Origin: an uncultured Flavobacteriales bacterium
GTDB lineage: Bacteria > Bacteroidota > Bacteroidia > Flavobacteriales_E > Vicingaceae
Length of the DNA: 64,000 nt
Direction of reading: 5' to 3'
NCBI GenBank assembly: GCA_905479995.1
Contig: CAJQON010000015.1
Span: 124,001 to 188,000, forward strand
Shown here: positions 1 through 8,682 of the stretch, in pieces
Layout: each line of letters starts with the position of its first letter
Position numbering within the stretch: position 1 is the first letter of the stretch
Made by a program: the position numbers and the translations under genes
Notes under the pieces: generated by a model
What the model was told of the DNA's origin: nothing
Databases searched by the model: none
What the model saw: the letters and a program-made list of their open reading frames with translations, nothing else

Positions 1-1901
1 GGATTATCGCATTTTCCTATTGGTTGTTTGTTGGCTTTAGTTTCAATTATTTCTCCGTTTCTCACAATCCATAACGGGTTGTTTGCTCCGGCATATTCCA
101 ATTTATTTCCTGTTAATGAACAAAGTGCAATGTCCATTCCATCTTTCACTTCTTCGTCCGATTTTTCAAACTCTTGTATTACTATTTTTCTAGTTTTGGT
201 CAGAATTTCTCCAGAATCAGTTAAGCCATGTTCTCTAACCGAGCGGTTCAGTGCGTTGTTACAAATAACCGAAACCATGGCTCCTGGAACACCATGTCCA
301 GTACAGTCGGCCGCAGCAAATAATACTGTAGTTTCGTCATTGCGAACGGAGCTTTTGTGGAGAGAAGCAATCTGTTTATTTTCAGGCGATTGCTTTATGC
401 CTCGCAAAGATGTCTCATTTGTTGATAATTCGACAGGTTCATTATGATAAATAGACTCCATCCAATAAAAATCACCAGCAACAATATCCTTTGGTTTATA
501 AAGAATAAAGCTTTCCTGTAAATATTCTTTAACTACTTTGTTGGGAGGAAGAATGGCTGACTGAATACGTTTTGCATAAGTAATGGAGTCCATTATTTCT
601 TTGTTCTTTTCTTCCAATTCAGAATGTGCTTCTTCAACTATTGTTTTTTGTTTTTCTACTGCTAATTTTTGCTCTTCAATTATTTTTTTTTGTTTTCGAG
701 TGGCGCGTAAGCGATTAAATACAAAAATTAAAAAGATAATAACAAGTCCGAGTCCTGTTGCGGTAGCTCCTGTTAGAATTTTTTGTTTTTCCTTTTCTTC
801 AAACTCAATGGCTAATACTTTGTCATGTTCGGCATCATCAATAGCTTTTTGTTTTTCATACTCATATCTTGCTTGTTGTTGAGCAGATGCTTTTTGAGTT
901 GCTTTATTATGGGTGCTATCTTTCATAGAAATGTATAGTTTATACATTTCTAAAGATTTTTTGGAGGCACCTTGTTTTTCATGCACTATGCTTAAAACTT
1001 CGGCTGCATCTCTAATATATTCAGGTAAATTAGATTTTTGAGCCATTTCTAAGCTTTTATTGGCGTATTTAATTGCGCTGGAATTTTTGTTTGTTTCCAG
1101 ATATACCCACGCAATGTTATTGGTGGTTTGTATTTCTCCAAGTTTGTACTTGGTGTCTTGTTCAATTTTAAGGGCTTTAAAGAGGTATTCTAAACTTTTA
1201 TCATATAGTTTTTGTTGCTTATAAACCATTGCAATATTATCGTAAGAATCTGCAGCGGTATTTGCTCCAATTGTTAATCTACCTTCTAAACCTAAGTGGA
1301 GGTAGTGTAAAGCAGAATCTAAATCCCCTTTGTATTTGTATACTACTCCGATGTTGTTGAGTGATCGGGCTACACCAACCTTGTCATCTATTTCTCGCTC
1401 AATTTTAAGACCTCTTTTGTATATGCTAAAAGCTTTCTCTAAATCCCCTTGGTGTCTATATATTTGCCCAATAGTGTTAAGGGTGGGTGCAATTCCTGCT
1501 TTATGATCAATAGATTCACTAATTCTTAAACTTTCATGAAGGTATTCAAGGGCCAAAACAATGTTTCCTTTGTATTTATAAATAAATCCAAGATTATTTA
1601 ATGCGTCAGAAAGGGTTCTTTTTGCAGGAATTTGAAAGCTTGCATTGGTTTCTTTTTCTAGGTATGAATTACAATCGGTAACAATGGTGTCCCAAAATCC
1701 AGCTCGAGTATTCCAGAATGCTTCAGCGTATTTGGACCGAGCATCTAATAAAGTAGTGTCGTGATTTTTTGGGTTATTAATTTCTTCCATTATACTATCA
1801 GTATAATGTTTAAACCATTCATCATAAGTTTCTGAGTAACCTAATGAAGGTAGAATTAATAGGCTTATGTAGATGAAGAGTTTAATGGAATAAATATACA
1901 A
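1..1901 (-). CDS. TPR-containing membrane SpoIIE/PP2C-type serine phosphatase, 3' end cut by window edge
   Basis: The minus strand is open for 633 codons from a TTG at 1901 and runs off the window. Residues 1-23 look like a signal peptide. About seven tetratricopeptide repeats follow (roughly 50-330, e.g. LNNLGFIYKYKGN), then one membrane span (about 375-397, rich in G/V/I/L), a charged coiled coil, the linker YAKRIQSAILPP and a SpoIIE phosphatase core with GDFYWM and AADCTGHGVPGAMVS, which includes the metal-binding Asp. In the family such proteins remove phosphate from small partner proteins in a signalling switch; a SiaC-like candidate partner is encoded at 22225. The start is uncertain: the next in-frame ATG is residue 38 and would lose the signal peptide. 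No Shine-Dalgarno site is visible. Confidence 0.85.
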   Translation of the reverse strand, partial: MYIYSIKLFIYISLLILPSLGYSETYDEWFKHYTDSIMEEINNPKNHDTTLLDARSKYAEAFWNTRAGFWDTIVTDCNSYLEKETNASFQIPAKRTLSDALNNLGFIYKYKGNIVLALEYLHESLRISESIDHKAGIAPTLNTIGQIYRHQGDLEKAFSIYKRGLKIEREIDDKVGVARSLNNIGVVYKYKGDLDSALHYLHLGLEGRLTIGANTAADSYDNIAMVYKQQKLYDKSLEYLFKALKIEQDTKYKLGEIQTTNNIAWVYLETNKNSSAIKYANKSLEMAQKSNLPEYIRDAAEVLSIVHEKQGASKKSLEMYKLYISMKDSTHNKATQKASAQQQARYEYEKQKAIDDAEHDKVLAIEFEEKEKQKILTGATATGLGLVIIFLIFVFNRLRATRKQKKIIEEQKLAVEKQKTIVEEAHSELEEKNKEIMDSITYAKRIQSAILPPNKVVKEYLQESFILYKPKDIVAGDFYWMESIYHNEPVELSTNETSLRGIKQSPENKQIASLHKSSVRNDETTVLFAAADCTGHGVPGAMVSVICNNALNRSVREHGLTDSGEILTKTRKIVIQEFEKSDEEVKDGMDIALCSLTGNKLEYAGANNPLWIVRNGEIIETKANKQPIGKCDN

Positions 1902-1914
1902 TAATTTGGGTACG

Positions 1915-1948
1915 AAAAAAAGCCTCTGAAATTCAGAGGCTTTTTTTT
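1915..1948 (-). terminator. Rho-independent terminator after sodA
   Basis: Arms agcctctgaa (1921-1930) and ttcagaggct (1932-1941) form a perfect 10-bp stem with A and T runs on either side. It lies just downstream of sodA on the minus strand and could work in both directions. Confidence 0.8.
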
Positions 1949-1956
1949 GTTTTGAT

Positions 1957-2014
1957 TGTCACACTGAGCTTGTTGAAGTGGTATCAATTAAAATTTTTTA
2001 TAGTTCGACAGGCT
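1957..2014. repeat. REP-like intergenic inverted repeat
   Basis: The segment tgtcacactgagcttgttga at 1957, followed at 2004 by ttcgacaggct, forms an imperfect inverted pair (agcttgttgaa with ttcgacaggct). The sequence resembles a dispersed element common between genes in Flavobacteriia (cactgagcttgtcgaagtg type). Only this copy was recognised here. Confidence 0.45.
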
Positions 2015-2037
2015 AGCTATGATAAAAGTTTTAGATG

Positions 2038-2637
2038 CTATCCGTTAAATCTAGCATTTACTTCGTCCCAGTTAATTACATTAAAAAACGCATTAATGTA
2101 GTCTGGTCTTCTGTTTTGATAGTTTAAGTAGTAAGCATGTTCCCAAACATCCAATCCTAAAATTGGTGTTCCGCCACACATTCCTGGCATTAAAGGATTG
2201 TCTTGATTTGCAGTAGAGCAAACATCAACAGCGCCATCAGCAGTTTTACAAAGCCAAGCCCATCCAGAACCAAATCTAGTTGCAGCAGCTTTACTAAAAG
2301 CATCTTTAAAAGCATCAAAAGAACCAAATTTTGCATCAATTGCATCAGCAACTGCTCCAGTTGGGTTTCCTCCGCCATTCGGACTCATTACTTTCCAAAA
2401 TAAATCGTGGTTAAAATATCCACCACCGTTATTTCTAACAGCGCCATTGTTCATGTCCATTCCTGTTAAAATATCCTCAATAGATTTTCCTTCAAGATCA
2501 GTTCCTGAAATAGCGTTGTTTAAGTTTGTTGTATAACCGTTGTGGTGCTTAGAGTGGTGTATCTCCATTGTTCTAGCATCTACATGTGGTTCTAGTGCAT
2601 CGTAAGCGTATGGTAACGCAGGTAATTCAAAAGCCAT
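2038..2637 (-). CDS. sodA: Superoxide dismutase, Mn-type
   Basis: A 199-residue Fe/Mn superoxide dismutase that converts superoxide to hydrogen peroxide and oxygen. The metal ligands are visible as the His of MEIHHSKHH, the His of YFNHDLFW, and the Asp and His of DVWEHAYY. The NNGGGYFNH Gly together with the Gln of TANQDNPLM is the pattern usual in Mn enzymes, so Mn or cambialistic use is inferred. There is no signal peptide, so it is cytoplasmic. It lies 24 bp downstream of the peroxiredoxin gene and is followed by a terminator at 1915, which suggests a perR-prx-sodA transcription unit for oxidative defence. Confidence 0.95.
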   Translation of the reverse strand: MAFELPALPYAYDALEPHVDARTMEIHHSKHHNGYTTNLNNAISGTDLEGKSIEDILTGMDMNNGAVRNNGGGYFNHDLFWKVMSPNGGGNPTGAVADAIDAKFGSFDAFKDAFSKAAATRFGSGWAWLCKTADGAVDVCSTANQDNPLMPGMCGGTPILGLDVWEHAYYLNYQNRRPDYINAFFNVINWDEVNARFNG

Positions 2638-2661
2638 AGTTTTTTATTTTTAAGTTAATAA

Positions 2662-3291
2662 TTAGTGTGCAGATAAATATTCTGCTATTCCTTCATGAGT
2701 AGTTGTTAAACCTTCTTTTTCTTTGGTCCAGTTTGCAGGGCAAGCCTCTCCATTTTCTTCGTTAAATTGTAAAGCATCTACCATTCTAATTGCTTCATCA
2801 ACGTTTCTTCCTAAAGGTAAATCGTTTACCAATTGGTGTTTTACAATACCTTCTTTGTCAATTAAGAATAATCCTCTATAAGCAATTAATTCACCTTCAG
2901 CAACCATTTCACCTTCGTCATTCCAATCATAATCACCAGCCATACAGTCGTAGTTGAAAGTAATCGTCTTGTTAGTATCAGCAACCAATGGATAAGTAAC
3001 GCCTTGAATTCCTCCAGCGTTTTTTGCCATTTGTAACCATCCCCAATGCGATTGTTCAGTATCTGTAGATACAGCAATTACTTCAGTATTTCTAGATTTA
3101 AATTCTGCTAATTTTTCTTGAAACGCGAATAATTCAGTTGGACACACAAATGTGAAATCTTTTGGGTAAAAGAATAACACTACATACTTCCCTTTAAATT
3201 GTTCTAATGTGAAATTGCTTACAATTTCTCCTCCGTTAATTACAGCAGATGCTGAGAATCCTGGAGCTTTTTTTCCGACTAATACGCCCAT
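2662..3291 (-). CDS. 2-Cys peroxiredoxin (AhpC/Prx1 type)
   Basis: A 209-residue typical 2-Cys peroxiredoxin that reduces hydrogen peroxide and organic peroxides. The peroxidatic Cys is in FYPKDFTFVCPTELFAF and the resolving Cys is in NGEACPANW near the C-terminus. The start lies 4 bp downstream of the end of the Fur/PerR-family gene, so the two are surely co-transcribed. With sodA next, the unit detoxifies superoxide and then the peroxide it produces. Confidence 0.95.
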   Translation of the reverse strand: MGVLVGKKAPGFSASAVINGGEIVSNFTLEQFKGKYVVLFFYPKDFTFVCPTELFAFQEKLAEFKSRNTEVIAVSTDTEQSHWGWLQMAKNAGGIQGVTYPLVADTNKTITFNYDCMAGDYDWNDEGEMVAEGELIAYRGLFLIDKEGIVKHQLVNDLPLGRNVDEAIRMVDALQFNEENGEACPANWTKEKEGLTTTHEGIAEYLSAH

Positions 3292-3295
3292 CTTT

Positions 3296-3703
3296 TTAAT
3301 TTTTATTTGTTAAACATTTATTACATTTTCCTTTTAAATAGATGTTGGTTGTTTCTACTTTAAAGGAGTTAATTTTTTTAAATTTTATCGTTGAGATGTC
3401 CATCTCAATATCATATACATTTCCACAACTGTCGCACTTAAAATGAGCATGTTCATCCATAATGGCATCGTACCTTACCTCATTATCTTCAATTGTTACA
3501 GTAGAAGCAATTCCATTGTCTATAAATAGCTTTAAAGTATTATAAACAGTGGTTTTTGATAAGGTAGGGATCTCGTCAACCAAGTCAGAATAAATGGTTT
3601 CTACAGTAGGGTGAGCTCTATTTTCATGCAGATACTCATAGATCTTTATCCGTTGTAAAGATGGTTTGATGTTGTGAGCTGTTAGATGACCTACAAAGTC
3701 CAT
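3296..3703 (-). CDS. perR: Fur-family peroxide-responsive regulator (PerR-like)
   Basis: A 135-residue winged-helix regulator of the Fur family. The DNA-binding region includes IKPSLQRIKIYEYL and LSKTTVYNTLKLF. The metal-sensing part has HAHFKCDSCGN and a C-terminal CNKC, two CxxC pairs that would bind structural zinc. Its position at the head of a peroxiredoxin-sodA unit, with a PerR-box-like palindrome just upstream, favours PerR over an iron-sensing Fur. The role as peroxide sensor is inferred from context; the family call is firm. Confidence 0.85.
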   Translation of the reverse strand: MDFVGHLTAHNIKPSLQRIKIYEYLHENRAHPTVETIYSDLVDEIPTLSKTTVYNTLKLFIDNGIASTVTIEDNEVRYDAIMDEHAHFKCDSCGNVYDIEMDISTIKFKKINSFKVETTNIYLKGKCNKCLTNKN

Positions 3704-3724
3704 TAATTGATATAGTTATAAATA

Positions 3725-3739
3725 TGTAATGATTACAAA
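3725..3739. promoter_or_regulatory. Candidate PerR box upstream of perR-prx-sodA
   Basis: The segment atgtaatgattacaa contains a perfect 13-bp palindrome (3726-3738) with a 6-1-6 layout. It matches the known PerR box TTATAATnATTATAA at 11 of 14 defined positions. It sits 21 bp upstream of the perR start, where an autoregulatory site would be expected. Confidence 0.55.
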
Positions 3740-3803
3740 CTTAGAATTATTTTTGAAATTCCGTCTCTTTTATTTTGCTTTTTTTTACACAAAATGGATT
3801 AAT

Positions 3804-3831
3804 CAACAATTCACAAAATATTGTTCACAAA
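3804..3831. repeat. Two near-identical TTTGTGAA-containing direct repeats upstream of parA
   Basis: The segments caacaattcacaaa (3804-3817) and aatattgttcacaaa (3817-3831) are adjacent imperfect direct repeats in the AT-rich gap between perR and parA. They resemble DnaA boxes only weakly (two mismatches to TTATCCACA in the better one) and do not match a parS site. Their function is unknown. Confidence 0.3.
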
Positions 3832-3956
3832 TACTTGGTAAGTTGGTGTTCAAAACGCTTCAATTTGTCCTACTTTTAACTTACTTTGTATCGATTGTTT
3901 AGGTGAGCGTTTTGCTTAGAATCGGTCAATCATTAGAAATTAAATAACCAAGTAAT

Positions 3957-4769
3957 ATGGGTAAAATAATAGCAATATCAAATCAAAAAGGTGGAGTAGG
4001 TAAAACTACAACAGCCATAAATTTATCAGCAGCTTTAGGTGTTTTAGAATACAAAGTGTTGTTGGTAGATGCTGATCCACAAGCTAACTCAACGTCAGGA
4101 GTAGGTTTTGATCCTCGTAACATTAAAAAAAGTGTCTATGAGTGTTTGATTAATGAAATTGAGCCTCGTGAAGCAATTTTGCACACGAATTCTCCAAATT
4201 TAGATATTTTACCTGCTCATATTGATTTGGTTGGTGCAGAAATTGAATTGATTCAACTGCCCAATAGAGAACAAATGATGCGTGCATCATTGGCTCAGAT
4301 AAAAGACGATTACGATTTTATAATTATAGATTGCTCTCCTTCATTAGGCTTAATTACAATAAACTCTTTAACTGCTGCTGATTCTGTAATTATTCCAGTT
4401 CAATGTGAATTCTTTGCTTTGGAAGGTTTGGGTAAATTGTTAAATACCATAAAAATTGTTCAAGCTCGTTTAAATCCAGATTTAGATGTTGAAGGATTGT
4501 TATTAACCATGTTTGATGTTCGTTTAAGATTATCTAACAATGTAGTAGATGAAGTAAAAACACATTTTCAAACAATGATGTTTGATACAATCATTCAAAG
4601 AAATACACGTTTAGGTGAAGCTCCAAGTCATGGCGAAACCATTATTATGCATGATGCAAGTTGCAAAGGATCGATTAACTACTTGAACCTAGCACGTGAA
4701 ATTTTGCAAAAAAATGAGATGACCAAAATGACAGATGAGGAGAAAACAATTGTATTAGAAGATGAGTAA
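3957..4769 (+). CDS. parA: ParA/Soj chromosome-partitioning ATPase
   Basis: A 270-residue ParA-family ATPase that moves the ParB-bound origin region during chromosome segregation. The deviant Walker A motif KGGVGKTTTAINLS is at residues 11-24, and DFIIIDCSPSLG supplies Walker B and switch II. ParB overlaps the last 8 bp (4762-4769), which implies translational coupling. Length and gene order match chromosomal Soj-Spo0J pairs, not plasmid ParA. Confidence 0.95.
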   Translation: MGKIIAISNQKGGVGKTTTAINLSAALGVLEYKVLLVDADPQANSTSGVGFDPRNIKKSVYECLINEIEPREAILHTNSPNLDILPAHIDLVGAEIELIQLPNREQMMRASLAQIKDDYDFIIIDCSPSLGLITINSLTAADSVIIPVQCEFFALEGLGKLLNTIKIVQARLNPDLDVEGLLLTMFDVRLRLSNNVVDEVKTHFQTMMFDTIIQRNTRLGEAPSHGETIIMHDASCKGSINYLNLAREILQKNEMTKMTDEEKTIVLEDE

Positions 4770-5652
4770 AAAACCTGCTTTAGGAAAAGGATTAGGAGCA
4801 CTGCTTCAAAGTGTTGATACAGACATTACCCAAGGTGGCAAGTCACAAAATAATGACGATGTTGTGGGGGCGGTTTCTACTATTTCCATTAAAAATATAG
4901 AAGCAAATCCTTTTCAGCCTAGAACACAGTTTGAAAAAGATGCCTTAGTTGATTTGTCTAATTCAATTAGAGAGCTCGGAATTATTCAGCCTGTAACTGT
5001 TCGTAAACTAGGTTATGGTAAATACCAATTAATTTCTGGTGAAAGAAGGTTTAGAGCTTCTCAAGTAGTTGGATTAACAGAAATCCCTGCATTTATTAGA
5101 ATTGCCAATGATCAGGAAATGTTAGAAATGGCATTGGTAGAAAACATTCAACGACAAGATTTAGACGCAATAGAAGTGGCGTTTAGTTATCAAAAATTAA
5201 TAGAAGAATGCAAACTTACTCAAGAACAAATGAGTGAGCGTGTTGGTAAAAAAAGATCTACAGTATCCAATTATTTAAGGTTATTAAAATTACCTGCAGA
5301 AATTCAGTTGGCAATACGAGCAAAAGAGTTAAGCATGGGCCATGCTCGAGCATTGATTAACATTGATGAAGAAAAGAAACAATTAACCATTGCTAGAAGA
5401 ATCATAAAAGAAGGACTTTCTGTCCGTCAGGTAGAAGAAATAGTAAAAGGAAAAAAAGAAAAAGAATTAGCCTTGAAAAAAGGCGGTAAATCAGACTTAT
5501 CTTTTAGCCAACAGAAAATTAAAGAAGACTTATCCGATTTTTTAAGAGCAGACATTCAATTGCAATCTAATGCAAAAGGCAAAGGGAAGTTGGTTATTCC
5601 ATTTGCGTCAGAAAAAGATTTAGAGCGCATAACAGAGCTTTTAGGCTTATAA
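4762..5652 (+). CDS. parB: ParB/Spo0J chromosome-partitioning protein
   Basis: A 296-residue ParB. The N-terminal nuclease-like CTP-binding domain carries NPFQPRTQF and the ISGERRFRAS motif, and ENIQRQDLDAIE follows. A helix-turn-helix (about 145-185, VGKKRSTVSNYLRLLKLP) would bind parS, and the C-terminal 60 residues would dimerise. The gene overlaps parA by 8 bp. No parS palindrome (TGTTnCACGTGnAACA type) was seen in the window. Confidence 0.95.
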   Translation: MSKKPALGKGLGALLQSVDTDITQGGKSQNNDDVVGAVSTISIKNIEANPFQPRTQFEKDALVDLSNSIRELGIIQPVTVRKLGYGKYQLISGERRFRASQVVGLTEIPAFIRIANDQEMLEMALVENIQRQDLDAIEVAFSYQKLIEECKLTQEQMSERVGKKRSTVSNYLRLLKLPAEIQLAIRAKELSMGHARALINIDEEKKQLTIARRIIKEGLSVRQVEEIVKGKKEKELALKKGGKSDLSFSQQKIKEDLSDFLRADIQLQSNAKGKGKLVIPFASEKDLERITELLGL

Positions 5653-5658
5653 AACATT

Positions 5659-6225
5659 GTGGTGAAAACGATTGCAATACTCATTTTTTTAATCATTACT
5701 TCAGCCAATTTATTGGCTCAAAAAACGATTTTAGATTCTATTTCTATAGGCGATACCGTTGCTGTTAAAGAAAGAAAACATTCACCAACCAAAGCAACTA
5801 TTATGAGTATGGCCGTTCCGGGGTTAGGGCAGGTGTACAATAAGAAATATTGGAAACTACCTATAATTTATGGCGGAATAGGTACAGCATTGTATTTTGG
5901 TTTTTCTAATAAGAAAAGTTTTAACGACTTTAAAACAGCTTATACCTATAGAACCGATGGAGATGCTAGCACAGTAGATGAATATGAAGGGGTTTTGTCA
6001 GATTCAGGATTGTTATCTAATGTAGAATACCACCAACGAAACAAAGATTTATCGTTTATCATTGCCGGGTTGTTGTATGTATTTAATATAGTAGATGCTG
6101 CTGTAGATGCTCATTTATATAATTTTCCTAAAAACGATAAATTATCGTTTAATTTGCAACCAAGTTTAGACTTAACGTATAATCAGCAGGTTAGTACAGG
6201 GTTGAAATTGGTTATTAAACTATAA
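5659..6225 (+). CDS. DUF5683-family membrane/secreted protein
   Basis: A 188-residue protein with an N-terminal signal peptide (residues 1-20, ending LLAQ). The central PGLGQVYNKKYWKLPIIYGG is the hallmark of DUF5683, followed by hydrophobic segments near 70 and 135. The function of the family is not established. It starts 6 bp after parB, with tandem GTG codons at 5659 and 5662, so it belongs to the parAB unit. This position is often seen in Bacteroidota and gives no direct functional clue. Confidence 0.8.
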   Translation: MVKTIAILIFLIITSANLLAQKTILDSISIGDTVAVKERKHSPTKATIMSMAVPGLGQVYNKKYWKLPIIYGGIGTALYFGFSNKKSFNDFKTAYTYRTDGDASTVDEYEGVLSDSGLLSNVEYHQRNKDLSFIIAGLLYVFNIVDAAVDAHLYNFPKNDKLSFNLQPSLDLTYNQQVSTGLKLVIKL

Positions 6226-6311
6226 ATAAGACCATTTATAATTGAAATTTACCAATGGTGTAGAAAGCTTAAAAAATTACAATACAACACAACAAATAAA
6301 GTTTTAGAGGT

Positions 6312-7028
6312 ATGAATATTGCAATTATAGGGTATGGAAAAATGGGGAGGGTTATTGAAGAGGTAGCCCTAAGTAGAGGGCATAAAGTAATCTTAAAAAT
6401 TAACTCTAAAAATACGCATGACTTTACTTTTGATAACTTAAAAAATGTGGACGCTGCAATAGAATTTACCAATCCAGAATTAGCCGTAAATAATATTAAT
6501 GTATGCCTAGAATCTAATACTCCAGTAGTGGTAGGAACAACTGGTTGGTATGATAAATTTGATGAAGTAAGAGAAACTGTAGTACAAAATGAAGGAGCAT
6601 TATTGTATGCTACCAATTGTAGCATAGGTGTAAACTTGTTTTTTAAAATGAATAAGTACATTGCTAAGCTTATGAATAAACATGAGGCTTATGATGTGAA
6701 AATGGAAGAAACGCATCATACCCAAAAGTTAGATGCACCTAGTGGAACTGCTATTACTTTAGCAGAAGGTATTATAGAGAATAAAGAAGATAAAGATCTT
6801 TGGGTAAAAGGAGAAGCACATGCAAAAAATCAATTGGGAATAGTAGCACACAGAATTGAGAATGTACCCGGAACACACGAAGTAAAGTATTCATCGGCAA
6901 TTGATGACATAGAGATAAAACACACCGCACACAACCGAAATGGATTTGCTTTAGGAGCTGTAATTGCTGCTGAATATATCTTTAATAAAAAAGGTATTTT
7001 TACCATGGAAGACGTACTCTTTAATTAA
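6312..7028 (+). CDS. dapB: 4-hydroxy-tetrahydrodipicolinate reductase
   Basis: A 238-residue DapB, the second committed enzyme of lysine and diaminopimelate synthesis. It reduces the DapA product with NAD(P)H. The nucleotide-binding GYGKMGRVIEE is at the N-terminus. EETHHTQKLDAPSGTA holds the catalytic His pair and Lys and the substrate-binding SGT. The matching dapA lies at 20607, far from this gene. The signal peptidase cluster starts 11 bp downstream. Confidence 0.95.
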   Translation: MNIAIIGYGKMGRVIEEVALSRGHKVILKINSKNTHDFTFDNLKNVDAAIEFTNPELAVNNINVCLESNTPVVVGTTGWYDKFDEVRETVVQNEGALLYATNCSIGVNLFFKMNKYIAKLMNKHEAYDVKMEETHHTQKLDAPSGTAITLAEGIIENKEDKDLWVKGEAHAKNQLGIVAHRIENVPGTHEVKYSSAIDDIEIKHTAHNRNGFALGAVIAAEYIFNKKGIFTMEDVLFN

Positions 7029-7038
7029 AAAATAGACA

Positions 7039-8682
7039 ATGGAATTAAGCATTAGCGCATTTGTAATACTCTCAATAATTTATTTTATAGCGAGTCATGT
7101 AGGACTCTACAAAATATTTGAAAAATTAGGTATAGAAGGCTGGAAAGCATTAGTGCCTTTTTATAGCACTTATATTGCTGTAAAAACAGTTAAAAAATCA
7201 TGGCTATGGATCATAACCTATTACATTCCATTTTTAGGGTTTGTAGTTTGGATGGGAATAATAGTAGAACTCATGAAGTTATTGGGTAAAACTTCTTTTA
7301 AAGAACACTTTTTAGGAGTAGTATTTGCTGGAATATATTTACCATACATAGGGTTTAAAGAAGAGGTGAAATTTATTGGCTTTGAAGAAGCTGCTAAATA
7401 CAAAAAAACAAGGAAAAGAGAATGGGCAGATGCGTTGGTTTTTGCCGTTATTGCAGCAACTTTAATTAGAGGGTTTTACATGGAAGCGTTTACCATACCA
7501 ACTTCTTCTATGGAGCGAAAATTGTTAATTGGCGACTTTCTTTTTGTAAATAAAATGGCTTATGGAGCAAGGGTTCCTTCCACTCCTTTGAGTTTTCCCT
7601 TTACGCATCATAGCTTTCCAGAAGAAATCCCATTTATTGGGATTCCATTGCCATTTGGTGGAAGTCAATCGTATGTAGAATGGATTAAATTTCCTCACTA
7701 TAAAATGCCTGCAATGCAAGATGTAGAACGGAATGATTGTGTAGTGTTTAACTTTCCTGCAGGAGACACTGTTGTTATTGAAGAGCAAGCTCAAATTTAT
7801 GAGCAAATGGTTCGAAACCATAGAGTCGGATTAAACATATCTGAATCGGAAGCTAGAAATATGGTGCACGATCGTTACACTATTAAATCTAGACCAGTTG
7901 ATAAAAAAGAAAACTACATTAAACGTTGTGTTGGTATTCCGGGTGATAAATTAGAGATTATTGACACTAAATTAATGATAAACGATGAAGAAGCTTATTT
8001 TGATGTTGGAGCACAGTTTAAGTATGATTTACAAGTGAAATATCCTTTAACCAAAGAGTTTTTATTGAAGAAGGAAATCAATTTTGAATTTCCAGAAGAT
8101 CAGGTTAGAGATGCCAATGGACAACCTGTTTTTGACAATGAAGGTAATCCGGTAATGCAACAATATTGGGTAAATAATGATGGCATTCATACCTTAACAA
8201 TGACTGAGGATGCTAAGAATAAGTTAATGGCAACAGGTAATGTGTTGGCCATTGCGAAACACAACGATAAAAAACAACCAAAACCAGAACAATACTTAAA
8301 CGTTTTTCCAAATGATACACAGTACAATTGGACGGTAGATAACTTTGGGCCTATTCTTATTCCTAAAAAAGGAGCTACCGTTAAATTAACTACAGCTACA
8401 CTTCCGTTGTATAGAAGAATTATTAAAAACTACGAATACAATGAATTGGAAGTAAAAGGAACAGATGTTTTTATAAACGGACAAAAAGCAACTGCTTATA
8501 CCTTTAAGCAAGATTATTATTGGATGATGGGAGATAATAGACATAACTCTCAGGATTCCCGTTACTGGGGGTTTGTACCAGATGATCACATTGTTGGAAA
8601 AGCTGTTTTTGTTTGGTTTTCTAAAGATACCAAGTTTGGAACAGGCATTAGATGGGACAGAGTATTTAGCTTAGTACACTAA
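7039..8682 (+). CDS. lepB: Signal peptidase I, long Bacteroidota form
   Basis: A 547-residue membrane serine protease that removes signal peptides from exported proteins. An N-terminal multi-span region (residues 1-115, DUF5684-like) precedes the anchor span and the S26 catalytic domain. The nucleophile Ser is in TSSMERKLLIGD, the general-base Lys is in YIKRCVGIPGD, and GDNRHNSQDSRYWGFVP is box E. A long insert of about 180 residues lies between the Lys box and box E. The stop overlaps the next start by one base (TAATG). This is a fully active-looking copy. Confidence 0.95.
   Translation: MELSISAFVILSIIYFIASHVGLYKIFEKLGIEGWKALVPFYSTYIAVKTVKKSWLWIITYYIPFLGFVVWMGIIVELMKLLGKTSFKEHFLGVVFAGIYLPYIGFKEEVKFIGFEEAAKYKKTRKREWADALVFAVIAATLIRGFYMEAFTIPTSSMERKLLIGDFLFVNKMAYGARVPSTPLSFPFTHHSFPEEIPFIGIPLPFGGSQSYVEWIKFPHYKMPAMQDVERNDCVVFNFPAGDTVVIEEQAQIYEQMVRNHRVGLNISESEARNMVHDRYTIKSRPVDKKENYIKRCVGIPGDKLEIIDTKLMINDEEAYFDVGAQFKYDLQVKYPLTKEFLLKKEINFEFPEDQVRDANGQPVFDNEGNPVMQQYWVNNDGIHTLTMTEDAKNKLMATGNVLAIAKHNDKKQPKPEQYLNVFPNDTQYNWTVDNFGPILIPKKGATVKLTTATLPLYRRIIKNYEYNELEVKGTDVFINGQKATAYTFKQDYYWMMGDNRHNSQDSRYWGFVPDDHIVGKAVFVWFSKDTKFGTGIRWDRVFSLVH

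Noticed and set aside
28-882. Two plus-strand frames at 28-447 and 583-882
   Set aside because: They are shadows of the minus-strand SpoIIE phosphatase gene, whose motifs are clear.
3804-3831. DnaA boxes or parS near parA
   Set aside because: The two repeats have at least two mismatches to the DnaA box and do not fit parS; listed only as repeats of unknown role.
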